A stretch of 64,000 nt of DNA, taken from the NCBI GenBank assembly GCA_029168955.1, contig JAPDOI010000972.1:180081-244080 (forward strand). The letters run 5' to 3'. Source of the DNA: Aplectana chamaeleonis (taxonomy: Eukaryota > Nematoda > Chromadorea > Rhabditida > Cosmocercidae). A program made the translations under genes and the position numbers. Positions 11,884 through 22,899 of this stretch are shown here, in pieces. A model generated the notes under the pieces. The model saw only the letters and a program-made list of their open reading frames with translations, did not search any database and was not told the DNA's origin. Numbering within the stretch: the stretch's first letter is position 1; every line of letters begins with the position of its first letter.

Positions 11884-12074
11884 TACAAGCTCACGATCCG
11901 TAAGTGATTATCTACTGGCCCTCTACTGCAGTAATCGACGCATACACGATTGACGCAGTATGCATCGCTGAGCCCGTAAGCGATCGATGCGCCATTGACG
12001 CCACTCAAAACTCACCAGCCCGAAGGTGGAGTGGTGTGATGGGTGAATGGCGGCAATGACGTATCGATCGCTTA

Positions 12075-12354
12075 CTGTAGCGCTATCTGGGCCAAATTCC
12101 GGTTCGCCATTGCGTCTCGACACGCTTTGCGGGCGCACGCGCTCGAGTCGATCGAGTTTCCAGCGCAAAGCCGACTCGATGGGGCTTTCTTATACTGATT
12201 TCTTCAGTTTTTCTTGGTTCCCCAGTTTCCAAAACCTACCAGAATCAACAGATTGACTGCTGCGGCGCTGGAAAATCTTCCGACTCGGGAGCGTGCGGCC
12301 GCGGAGTATCTCGATTTGGCTGCAGATCAGAAGGCTGGCCGAGATAAGCATAAT
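12075..12354. mobile_element. Family A MITE, copy 2 of cluster
   Basis: This is a 280 bp copy with the same inverted arms. TA flanks it at 12073-12074 and 12355-12356. The right arm is the most diverged of the cluster (GCGGAGTATCTCGATTTGGC replaces the usual block). Confidence 0.8.
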
Positions 12355-12469
12355 TACAAGGCCGGCGATGGATATGGGGTCAGCGACGTACGCTTCGATT
12401 TCTATAGTAGAGGACCAATGGCGGACCATGAGTGTGTGCACTCCGTTAATACGGAGTAGCACGTATGTA

Positions 12470-12746
12470 CTGTGCTTCACTGGGCCCGGTCCGGTCCGCA
12501 ATTGCGTCTCGGCTGCGCTTTGCGGCCGCGCGCATTCGAGTCGGAAGAGTTTCCAGCATAAAGCCGCTGATCTGTTGACTCTAGGTGGGTTTTAGGAACT
12601 GGAAAATGGCAAAATTGGAGAAAATTGTATAAAAAGCCATATCGAGTCGGCTTTGGCGCTGGAAACTCGACTGACTCCAGCGCGTGCGGCCGCAAAGCGT
12701 GTCGAGACGCAATTGCGGACCCGAATTTTGGTTCGAATAAGCACAG
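12470..12746. mobile_element. Family A MITE, copy 3 of cluster
   Basis: This is a 277 bp copy. The termini are CTGTGCTTCAC and GAATAAGCACAG, and TA flanks it at 12468-12469 and 12747-12748. The central part GATCTGTTGACTCTAGGTGG is shared with copy 1. Confidence 0.85.
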
Positions 12747-12749
12747 TAC

Positions 12750-13830
12750 TAGAGAAATTAAACGAGGATTGTAACGAACAGAGGAACAGAAATCACTGGG
12801 ATCGGAAATCGAAAATTAGCGGAACTGCGTAGAGTGGCTAGATAGTTTAATTATTCCAATCTCTCTGGGCAACTGTTGTTGCTTTGCTGTCCGAGCTTCT
12901 CCGGGCGAGCTGGAGGAGCTCGGGTAGCAACAGCAGTAACAGAGATCGGGGAGAACGAGCAGAACTGTCAGGCGGCTCCGATTCCTGTTCGGGGCGGCTC
13001 GGGGCTGACAATCGTTTGAGAAGTTTACACTACGTCGAGACAACAGAAAGTGTCCAGATTCTGCTGCAGTTTCCCGTCCACTTTTTACCGAAACCTGCAA
13101 GCCGCTGCTAACCAGGGCGTGCTAGCGAATCTCCAAATACACTAGGATAATTGAGGAAATCGAGGAGGGCGCGTGGTTTCCGGTGCAGTCCAGGGACGTC
13201 AGCACTGCACGCGGCTGACCAGTGAGCACTCACCCACATTCTCCACACTTGACCTTTGAGGTTTCAGAAAACGCATGCGTGACGTAAGCACCTGTTGCCA
13301 TGACTGATTGCATTGAGCTTTCTAATGTGGCCCGACAGGCGCAGAGTTATTCAGAGCTAAATATGCACATCCGACAGCTTTTTCTTCACAGATTTTTCGA
13401 GCATTTGGAGTTGAAAAGTCCAGAAAGGCAACTAAAATAAGTGAGATTCAGAGTGAAAATAGAGTCAGTTAAAATTGAAAAAAACATTCTAAAAAGGCTA
13501 CAAGCTGCTGGTAGTAATACAAGTAGATACTTTTGATGCGAAAGTTTGCGTTTAGGCTGTCATTGACTATTGGGCCTCTTGCAGAAATCATTTGAGATCG
13601 CATCGCACGTCGATCTGTATACGAAAATACATAGATCCCGCGGCGATCCAGCGGTAGAAGTGTGAAATAAGCTTTATCTGAGAGAGCCGGGGGATTTACA
13701 CGCTGCGAGTGACGGCTGCTACGCTATGCAATGAGGGCTGTAATGTTGCTGAGCTACTTTTCCATAGGTGTATTTCTAGAAAAATCTCAAATTAAAAAAA
13801 CCTTTGAAAGAGGAAAACGTCACGTCATGT
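12750..13830. other. Spacer containing one dispersed repeat
   Basis: No gene is recognised. The stretch 12895-13050 (GAACGAGC, CTGTCAGG, GGGGCTGACAATCGTTTGAG) has a diverged partner at about 44625-44735 (GAACGAGC, CTCTCAGG, GGGGACTGACAATCTTTTGA). A remote partner may lie near 23050-23150. Confidence 0.45.
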
Positions 13831-13834
13831 TGTT

Positions 13835-14725
13835 ATGTTATATTGTTTGACACGTGATATGTTGTGTTATGTCCTGGCATATTATGCTAACCTATGTTAA
13901 CTAGGTATGTTATGTTATGCTATTTTGTGTTTCGCTAAGTCATGTCAAGTTATGTTATGTTGTGTTATGTCACGTTATGTTATATTTACATTATATCATG
14001 GCAAGTAATGTAATGCCTTATCATATTTATGCACAGTGTTATGTAATGTAATGTTATATTTATATTTATGTTATATTTATGTTATGTTATATTTATGTTA
14101 TGTTATGTTATGTTATGTTATGTTATGTTATTTTGTATCGTATGTCATGTTATGTTTTGATGTTATGCTGACTGACCTTGATATTATATATGTGTTATGT
14201 CGAGGCATATTATGTTATGCTATGTTAGAAAGGTATGTTATGTTGTTAAGCCATGTTTATACTATATTGTCGTTTGACTCAGTCATGTCATGCCATCATG
14301 TTATGTCCACGTTATGTTATGTCGTGTCGTATTTATGTCACGTTATATTTATATTTATATTATGTAATGGCATATAATGTAATGTCATATCATATCATAT
14401 TATGTTATTTAATGTTCTGTTCTGTTATGTTACGTTATCAAATGTCATGTCATGTCATGTCCTGTCATGTTATGTTGTGTTGTTGTGTTATGTTGACTGA
14501 CCGTGATATTATGCTGTGTTATGTCAAAGCATATCATGTTGTTCTATGTTAAGTAGGTATGTTATGTTATGTTCTGTTTCACTAAGTTATGTCATTTTGT
14601 GTTAAATCACGTCAAGTTTTATGTTGTTGTCATTATGTCACGTAAATGTTATATATGTATGTTATGGTTATGTGATGGTATGTAACGTAATGTCATATCA
14701 TATCATGTTGTGTTATCGCTCCAGC
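13835..14725. repeat. TTATG pentamer satellite with ~320 bp higher-order unit
   Basis: Long runs and variants of TTATG make up the block. A distinct segment (GACTGACC.TGATATTATG, then GTTATGTC, GGCATATTATG, CTATGTTA, GGTATGTTATG) recurs at about 13850, 14167 and 14488, a spacing near 320 bp. The same segment recurs at 18541-18552 and 19166-19230. The open frames here encode only MLCYV-type repeats and are artefacts of the satellite. Confidence 0.85.
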
Positions 14726-14949
14726 CGCGAAGCGGCTGAAGAGGTTTGATTTACTTGGCACTTGTGATCACTTAGATTTTGGTAAAGTAGTTAATAAAAC
14801 CTGTAAACCGAATTTTCACAGAGATTTCCTTCTGGATATAAGTAGAGAGAGTATAGAAGACACCCGCTGATTAAGTTTAGGCCAAATCGATTGAAAATTA
14901 ACAAAGAAAGTTAGATCGTAGGCTGCTAAGCTAAAATTCGCGTTTTTGT

Positions 14950-15035
14950 ATAACGCGTCCCTCGTGTCCTGTTCATAAATACTCGTTCCTCGTCCCTCGT
15001 TCCTCGTCCCTCGTTCCTCGTCCTCGTTTATGGTT
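14950..15035. repeat. Short CTCGTTC/CTCGTCC minisatellite
   Basis: About six alternating copies of TCCTCGTCCCTCGT-like text directly precede the large array. Confidence 0.8.
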
Positions 15036-15069
15036 CCTTTAACACTGGCCACTGCCAGTGGTCGCCAGG

Positions 15070-17660
15070 CTATCAAGTACATAGGGCATCTGTTGAGCGT
15101 CATCAGGATGTCATAGCTATAAAGTACATAGGGCATCTGATGACGTCATCAGGGTGTCATGTAAAGTACATAGGGCATCTGATGACGTCATCAGGGGTGT
15201 CATGTAAAGTACATAGGGCATCTGATGACGTCATCAGGGTGTCATCATGTAAAGTACATAGGGCATCTGATGACGTCATCGGGGTGTCATGTAAAGTACA
15301 TAGGGCATCTGATGACGTCATCAGGGTGTCATGTAAAGTACATAAGGCATCTGATAGCGTCATCAGAGTGATCATCAGTACCTGCGGGCAATCAGGTAGC
15401 GTCATCAGGATGTCATGTAAAGTTACATAGGAGCATCTGATGACGTCATCAGGTTGTCATGCTAAGTACGCGGGGCATCTGGTGACGTCATCAGGGTGTC
15501 ATCTTAAAGTACATAGGGCATCTGATGACGTCATGAGGTTGTCATATAAAGTACATAGGGCATCCTGATGACATGTCAGAGGTGTCATATAAAGTGCATA
15601 GGGCATCTGATGACGTCATCAGGATGTCATGTAAAGTACATAAGGCATCTGATGACGCGTCATCGGGGTCAATCATGTAAAGTACATAAGGCATCTGATG
15701 ACGTCATCAGGGTGTCATGTAAAAGTACATAGGGCATCTGATGACGTCATCAGGTGTCATGTGTAAGTACATAGGGCATCTGATGACGTCATCAGGGTGT
15801 GTGCCAAGTACATAGGACATCTGATGATGTCATCAGGGTGTCATGTAAAGTACCTGCCACGGGCATCTGATGACGTCATCGGGGTGTCATGTAAAGTGCA
15901 TAGGGCATCTGATGACGTCATCAGGGTGTCATGTAAAAATTACATAGGGCATCTGATGACGTCATCAGGATGTCATGCCAAGTACATAAGGCATCTGATG
16001 GCGTCATCAGGGTGTCATGCCAAAGTACATAAGGCATCTGATGACGTCATCAAGGGTGTCATGTAAAGTACGCGGAGCATCTGATGACGTCATCAGAATG
16101 TCATATAAAGTACATAGAGGGCATCTGATGACGTCATCAGGGTGTCATCGTACATAGGGCATCTGATGACGTCATCAGGGTGTCATGTAAAGTACATAGG
16201 GCATCTGATGACGTCATCAGGGTGTCATGTAAAGTACATAGGGCATCTGATGACGTCATCAGGGTGTCATGTAAAGTACATAGGGCATCTGATGACGTCA
16301 TCAGGGTGTCATGTAAAGTACATAGGGCATCTGATGACGTCATCAGAGTGTCATGTAAAGTACATAGGGCATCTGATGACGTCATGGGGTGTCATGTAAA
16401 GTGCATAGGGCATCTGATGACGTCATCAGGGTGTCATGTAAAGTACATAGGGAATCAGATGGCGTCATCAGGATGTCATGTAAAGTACATAGGGCATCTG
16501 ATAGGCGTCATCAGGGTGTCATGTAAAAAGTACATAGGGCATCTGATGACGTCATCAGGGTGTCATGTAAAGTACGTAGGGCATCTGATGACGTCATCAG
16601 GGTGTCATCTGTAAAGTACATAGGGCATCTGATGACGTCATCAGGGTGTCATGTAAAGTACATAGGGCATCTGTTGACGTCATCAGGGTGTCATGTAAAG
16701 TACATAAGGCATCTGATGACGTCATCAGGGGTGTCATGTAAAGTACATAGGGCATCTGATGACGTCATCAGGGTGTCATGTAAAGTACATAGGGCATCTG
16801 ATGGCATCATCAGGGTGTCATGTAAAGTACATAGGGCATCTGATGACGTCATCAGGGTGTCATGTAAAGTACATAGGGCATCTGATGACGTCATCGGGAG
16901 TGTCATGTAAAGTACATAGGGCATCCTGATGACGTCATCGGGGTGTCATGTAAAAGTACATGAGGCATCTGATGACGTCATCAGGGTGTCATGTAAAGTA
17001 CATAGGGCATCTGCGACGTCATCAGGAGTGTCATGTAAAGTACATAGGGCATCTGATGACGTCATCAGGTGTCATGTAAAGTACATAGGGCATCTGATGA
17101 CGTCATCAGGGTGTCATGCTCCATAGGGCATCTGATGACGTCATCAGGGTGTCATGTAAAGTACGCATAGGGCATCTGATGACGTCGTCAAGGGTGTCAT
17201 GTAAAGCTACATAAGGCATCTGATAGCGTCATCAAGGTGTCTTATAAAGTACATGGGCATCTGGTGACGTCATCAGGGTGTCATCTCTCAAAGTACATCA
17301 GGCATCTGATGACGTCATCAAGAATTGTCATGTAAAGTACATAGGGCATCTGATGACATCATCAAAGATTGTAATATGAAGTACATAGGGCATCTGATGA
17401 CGTCATCGAAATGTCCTGCTTAAAGTACATAGGACATCTGATGACGATCATCAGAATTGTCATGTAAAGTACATAAGGCATCTGATGACGTCATCAGGGT
17501 GTCATATGAAGTACACATAGGGCATCTGATGACGTCATCAGGATGTCATGTAAAGTACATAGGGCATCTGATGACGTCATCAGGACGTCGTGCCAAGGTG
17601 GTGCCAAGTGCATAGGGCATTTTCTGACATCATCAGGACGTCGTGGAAAGTGAGTAGCGC
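15070..17660. repeat. 42 bp minisatellite with a TGACGTCA palindrome in each unit (~60 units)
   Basis: The unit is 42 bp; adjacent units are exactly 42 bases apart in the best stretch, 16180-16380. Each unit has the imperfect palindrome ATGTA-AAG-TACAT and the perfect 16 bp palindrome CTGATGACGTCATCAG, joined by AGGGCAT and GGTGTC. TGACGTCA is the CRE consensus bound by CREB/ATF bZIP proteins. The left flank is degenerate. At the right edge (17580-17655) the units change to a GGACGTCGTGGAAAG form, which matches the second array at 24566. Because 42 is a multiple of three, frames stay open on both strands as 14-residue repeats (MTSSGCHVKYIGHL, MTSSDALCTLHDTL). Indels break them throughout, so I do not call a gene. 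Confidence 0.95.
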
Positions 17661-17779
17661 TTCATTTTTAGCGTGCGCAACAAGTTTGTTGCTTACTGAT
17701 TATTATAGCAATCCATGCTATTCGAAAATTATTGAAGATTTTTCAGGGATATTACTTCGTAATATCAACAAAAAGTGAA

Positions 17780-18384
17780 CAATTCTATCAAAAAGGGGTC
17801 TTCCAAGCAAAAGAGGTTTGGTTGGCGTCAGAAACGTTCCAACAAAAAGGGAACAATAGGTAAGTTGAATGAGGAGAGTCTACAAAAAGTGAACAATAGT
17901 TTCTGAGACTGATTTTCCTGCCCGATACTTCTTAACAGCAGAAACAAACCGTTGTGGTACTTCACAAGGAAGAGTTCAATGGTTTCCAACAATGGACTTC
18001 TATTCGTCGACTAGATGATGTTTAAAAAAGACTCTCATTAGATGTTGCACTTTGGGTTCGCTTCTCGTAGCAGCTGGAGCTAACCGTCCGTCTGTGTTTT
18101 TGGCATCATCTTCTATTCTGATGGTAAGTATTAGGTTTACATGCACATACTTTTTAACGGTTTTCGTGTAGTCAAGACGAGTTTTGGAACCACAGAGTGC
18201 TTCCGTGTAAAACACCGCAACGGTTTGTTTTTGCTATTAAGAAGCATCGGCCAGGAAAATCAGTCTCAGAAACTATTGTTCACTTTTTGTAGACTCTCCT
18301 CATTCAACTTACCTATTGGTCCCTTTTGTTGAACGTTTCTGACGCCAACCAAACCTCTTTGCTTGGAAGACCCCTTTTGATAGA
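17780..18384. mobile_element. Foldback element with ~190 bp arms
   Basis: The left arm (TTCTATCAAAAAGGGGTCTT through AACAAACCGTTGTGG, about 17781-17962) is mirrored by the right arm (CCGCAACGGTTTGTTT through AAGACCCCTTTTGATAGAA, about 18207-18384). The ~240 bp loop carries no recognised domain. It sits between the minisatellite and a TTATG block. Confidence 0.85.
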
Positions 18385-18551
18385 ATGTTATATTAGGTTA
18401 TGTTATGTTTTGTTATGTTATGTTATGTGATGTTGTGTTATGTTATGTTATGTCATTTTATGTTATGTTATGTTATGTTATGTTACGTTATGTTATGTTA
18501 TTTCATGTCATGTCACGTTATCTTATGTGGGTATGTTATGTTGATTGACCT
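18385..18551. repeat. TTATG satellite, second block (left part)
   Basis: TTATG repeats end in the higher-order landmark GTTGATTGACCT. The rest of that landmark resumes at 19166. Confidence 0.85.
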
Positions 18552-18553
18552 TA

Positions 18554-19165
18554 AAGTCATCATACGCGCTGAAAACCATGTCTCGTTTTTGAGCGTTTTC
18601 GAGTTGTTACACCCTATAGTAACTGAAGTTAGCGAAAAGCCCTCGAAAACGTTAACTTTTCAAGAAAGATCCGTTTTAAAAACCTTCTGCAAATCGTTTG
18701 AAATTCGCGCCGGCATCGACTCGGGATAGTTACGCGGATGGCGCAAGGAGCAGTTCTACAATTTGTCCATTGACGCAGCGTTGGAAACAAATCGCCAACG
18801 ACTACAATGCACTGACTGCACTGACTTGCGCTGACTAACAAAATACTCACCTGGGCCCTGCACATCGTCCTCGCTCGTTGTGTGACGAGAAATTACCAGT
18901 CGATAATGCCACTTTCGTCCGACGGTGCGTCAGCGTACAGTGGCACGCCCTGTACTTAGCGACGCGACGTTCTGCTCAAATATTGCGAAAGTGCCGAATG
19001 ACTGACGGAAGGGCCGGCCCCTTTTGACGGGATTCCTTACTTTCCACTTCCTCTATGCTCACAATGGTACGTTTTGAGCAGCCAAGCTCGTTGTACGTTC
19101 ACAGGGGCCCGAGGAAGGGATTGAGCATAAAAATGGGAAGTGGATTTCAGCGCGTACGATGCCTT
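18554..19165. mobile_element. Family C TIR element (612 bp), copy 1
   Basis: The ends are inverted: AAGTCATCATACGCGCTGAA on the left and TTCAGCGCGTACGATGCCTT on the right. TA flanks both sides (18552-18553 and 19166-19167). It interrupts a satellite unit. The interior is collinear with the inverted element at 59235-59816 (GCGCCGGCATC, CAGCGTTGGAA, GGCACGCCC, GGCCGGCCC in order). No frame is conserved between the copies, so it is non-autonomous. Confidence 0.85.
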
Positions 19166-19284
19166 TAATATTATGCTGTGTCATGTCAAGGCATATTATG
19201 TTATGCTATGTTAAGTAGGTATGTTATACTGCGCTGTGTTGTGTTGTGTTGTGTTATGTTATGTTACGTCATGTTACGCAATGT
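19166..19284. repeat. TTATG satellite, second block (right part)
   Basis: It resumes with TAATATTATGCTGTGTCATG and GGCATATTATG, the continuation of the higher-order unit broken at 18552. Confidence 0.8.
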
Positions 19285-19435
19285 CATATGGCTTCCGTTT
19301 TCATTTTAGTCTGACGCTTGACCAGGCTGCTGGCCGTGCGGGGTTGACGGCCGCACTGGAGAATGGGTTTCAGGGTGATCTACCGTCGCAGCCCCGTCCA
19401 TTCATCAGACTAAAATGATTGCGCGAACTCTACAA
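19285..19435. mobile_element. Small MITE (ATGGCTTCCGTTTTC family), copy 1
   Basis: About 150 bp is shared with 53180-53333: ATGGCTTCCGTTTTC, TTTAGTCTG, GACCAGGC, CCGTGCGGGGTTG, ACTGGAGAATG, then ATTCATCAGACTAAAAT and GCGCGAACTCT. The inner TTTTAGTCTGA and TCAGACTAAAA are inverted repeats. Confidence 0.75.
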
Positions 19436-19560
19436 TACAAAACTAACAGCAGGGATTCATGAGAGAATTCACAAGTACATTAAATTTTCGGGCTAAAAGT
19501 AGACTTTTGTTGAAAAACACTTTCACACACTAGAACGTTCAGGAATTCGGAAACAATTTA

Positions 19561-21276
19561 TGTACTCTACTTCCCCACAGCTCGCACTTAGTTCGGCTGC
19601 AGTTTGGACTGCGACTCGCGCAGCGGCTCTAAGAACAGTTCGTGCTGTGGGAGGCCGTTCGTGGGGTGCCAGCCAGGTGGCCATCCATCAATGCAACACG
19701 ATTTTTCGCCGCCCCAATCATCTGTTTTACCTCGGTGGCGAGCAATTTCAGTGCTCTCCTCATTTGATTCTCGACTAATCTTCCAATTCCAATATTTCCT
19801 GCTGCTATATTCGAGCTCTGCTCCCGGTTAGGGTTTGTTTTTTACCACTTTCGTTCTTTTTGGAGTAATTAATTAATTTTTTATTCATTTTAATTCGTTT
19901 ATTCGGTAATTTATTTATGCCTTCATTTTTTCGTCGCATACTAACTTTTTTTTTACTTAGGCACTAGTATTTTCATTTTCCTATACAATTATTTAACCTT
20001 TTAAATTTATAAATTGTTCATTTACTTACTCATTATTTGATTTATTTACTGCCTTAGACATTTGGGTGTATCCATTTGATTATTTCGTTTGTTCTAACCT
20101 CATTCAATTATTACTAATCAGCAACTGAAATATTTAAAAAATTATTTGATGATTATTGTTTAAAAATTACATACAGCGCCTTTTTTCTACTGTATTGTTT
20201 TGGCGTTTCACTATTGACTGGAAAGCGGAATTTTTATATGATCAACAAGTACATTTCGATTTTAGGATTGCTTGTTTCGATTCCACTAATTTCGGCTATT
20301 CTTTTTCGTATTCTCTACCTTGACTTGGAGCAAATTCTTTCAGCTTGTTTGCGCTTTAGAGGTGTGTTGTCTAAACTGCCGTCATGCTCCTGCATTAGAT
20401 TTTTCCTAGTGTATCATTAATGCATATCATTCTGTTTTAGCACACGTTCCCGAGTTTAGCAGCGGTTTCCGCGATTACCTGAAATGCGAACTTCTTGTAA
20501 TGCCTACGAGAGTGGTGCTAAATTTGTTGGAATTGTTACTGTCAAGGTAGAGAATGTAGAAAAGAATACCAAAAATGTATCTGAACAGAACGAGCAAGCG
20601 ATCCTATTCAAAAATATCAAACACTACTTGTTGATTATTAAGTATAACTTGTCGTTCTCCGGTCAATAGCATAATTATTGAAATGCCAAGGCAGTAAAAT
20701 TAGAAAAAGTGAAGCTATTTGAAATTTTCGAAAAATATCTAACAAAATATTTGGAAAATATTATATGTTGTTTAGTAGCTAATGAACAAGGTAACAACAA
20801 ACGGAGTAATCGAATTGATTTAATCAAATGACTGAGACAGCAAACAAATGGATGAGCGAATGCCACTTATTAAATATAAATGTTTAAATAAATGTGCCAG
20901 AAATAGAAACATTGAATCCTCCATAACAAACAAAATAGTAAACGAATTGATAATGAATGAAATTATAAATTAATTACCGAAAACAAGGAAACAAACGAAT
21001 AAATATAATTAATTACTCCAAAAAGAACGAAAATGGTAGAAATTGGAAGATCAATCGAGAATAGAATGAGGATAGAACTGAAAATGCTCGCCACCGAGGT
21101 AAAGCAGATGATTGGGAGGGCGAAAAATCGTGTTGCATTGATTGATGGCCACCTGGCTGACACCCCACAAACGGCCACCCACAGCACGAAGTGTTCTTAG
21201 AGCCGCTGCGCACACTCGGGTCGCAGTCCAAACTGCAGCCGAACTAAGTGCGAGCTGTGGGGAAGTAGAGGGTACA
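19561..21276. mobile_element. 1.7 kb inverted-repeat transposon with arms of ~500 bp
   Basis: The left arm starts TGTACTCTACTTCCCCACAG and the right arm ends CTGTGGGGAAGTAGAG, GGTACA. TA flanks it at 19559-19560 and 21277-21278. The outer ~250 bp of the arms is highly similar (GTTCGGCTGCAGTTTGGACT, GCCAGCCAGGTGGCCATC). The inner parts are more diverged but still recognisable to about 20110 and 20790. The centre (20150-20680) has only short frames (for example 68 codons at 20214-20420) without a recognised domain. No transposase is visible. Confidence 0.85.
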
Positions 21277-21278
21277 TA

Positions 21279-22540
21279 ATGAAGGTCAGATTTTGCGAGG
21301 AAAGAGGGCGGAAAAATGTTCCTAGGAGGAATTCATGAGGATGGTACATGAATACATAAAATAGAAAATCAGCGAGAAAACATTTTCAAGCGTCTCAAAA
21401 ATCGTTTTAGACGGCTTTCTACTGCAAATTCTCCTAGCTGCCGCAACCGTTTCCACTAAAAACCGATAATTAAGCGCAACTAGCCAACCTACCTAATCAA
21501 CGACTGGCAGAGAAGGAGTGCTTCATGCACAGAGGTTAAAAATGGAAAGTGGTGCAGCTACAGAAAAAGATATATAAGGTGATCAATTTCTCAATAAGAT
21601 GTAAAATGGGTAGTGTCTGGGTGCATAAGTACACTAACTGCGTCGATCTAACATAGAATGACATCACGGGAAGCTGGTGAGCTGCTCTCTGATAGCCAAC
21701 ACCCAAAAAAACTTGCAGTTCGCTAGCCACGATGGCGTCATCGGTTGCATTAGTTGATTGGGGCACGTTCAGTTCTCTGCTGTTAATTTGTTTAGTGAGC
21801 GTCCTCATTAGGGTTGAGTAGGCTGACCAGCAGGGGCAAAATAAGTAAAATTTCAGAGTGAAAACTCACGTCGCCAACGATTCCAGTGATCTCTGCGAAT
21901 AAGCGGCTGGTTGAGAGGACCGTGACGCTCGCGACAATCCGAGTGGGCGAGCAGACTTTACCGAACAGACCTTACAGGCTGTATTTATGCGACAGTGTGC
22001 ACGGAAAGACTCTTACACAAAGTGGCCATTCCAAATGAAGTTTATATCACAAGACCAATTTTCGACAGTAGAATTCAAATTTTTCGTTTACAGCTGCGGA
22101 GCTTTTTTCTTTTAACGGAGTTAGGAGCGTTTAGCGCTTCACTCGCAGGCGCATCATAACGTGTAATGTGGTTCTTCGGCAGCCTTCTGAGATGCATCCA
22201 TGTGAATTCTACACCAAGAACCATCCTATAGTGTTTTAATGGAAAATGTCACTAAAATAGACGAAACGGCAGCGCCCTCATACACTAAGTCGATGTCTAC
22301 GGTGCGTATTGGCGCAGTAACAGTGGAAGGCGCTGCAGTGAGAAATGAGGCCACGAATTCGAATTCATCCTATTCGTTTTTTTGCACTCTTATAAAATTA
22401 CCCAGATTCATTATCCAAAGTTTTGGTGGCAGCAGGTTTTCGTCAAAGAGCTTTCTGCAAAAATAAATAAACGTTTCAGTAGTTAGGGTTTGATCCTCGC
22501 GGCTGGTTTTATTGTGAAAATAATTGGGCTTGCAACAAAT
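21279..22540. other. No gene recognised
   Basis: No domain or repeat was identified. Short frames at 21536-21808 (-) and 22239-22466 (+) have no recognisable product. Confidence 0.4.
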
Positions 22541-22549
22541 GTATGGCTA

Positions 22550-22890
22550 TAAAATTTGCTCTACGTGCAGATGTGTGATTATGGACGAAATTTCCGGAAA
22601 AAAAATTTTCCAGCAACTAATGAAGTGGACTTCCGAAAAACTATGGAAATCATCAAGCTGTGGGCCGAGGATGAGCGGAATAAAATTTTGGACCTCTCGG
22701 AAACCGGGAAAATGGAACAAATTTAAATTGTCGGAAATCGTAACTGCTGAAATTTCGACAAAAGAAATTGAAATAAGTCCAAACACTTCCGGAAATCGGA
22801 ACAGAACAATTTTTCGGAAATCGGAAATCGAAACAAGTTTAAAAATTTCGGAAGTCGGAAAAGCGAAATTCCCTGGAGGCTGAAGGAAGC
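22550..22890. repeat. CGGAAATCGG-rich dispersed sequence
   Basis: It has many variants of TTCCGGAAATCGGAA, and GGATGAGCGGAATAAAAT at 22669. The latter resembles the terminal motif of the hAT-like MITE at 27601. Similar composition occurs at 26270-26370, 27620-27760, 40390-40540 and 40915-41180. Probably these are decayed members of one hAT-like family. Confidence 0.45.
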
Positions 22891-22899
22891 GTGGAAACT

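Noticed and set aside
14036..14552. Long MLCYV-type open frames
   Set aside because: They are translations of the TTATG satellite.
14716..14742. Hairpin AGCCGC-GAA-GCGGCT as a terminator-like element
   Set aside because: The hairpin is real, but there is no gene upstream and no bacterial context.
15070..17660. CRISPR array
   Set aside because: The repeats are contiguous 42 bp units without unique spacers, and the context is eukaryotic.
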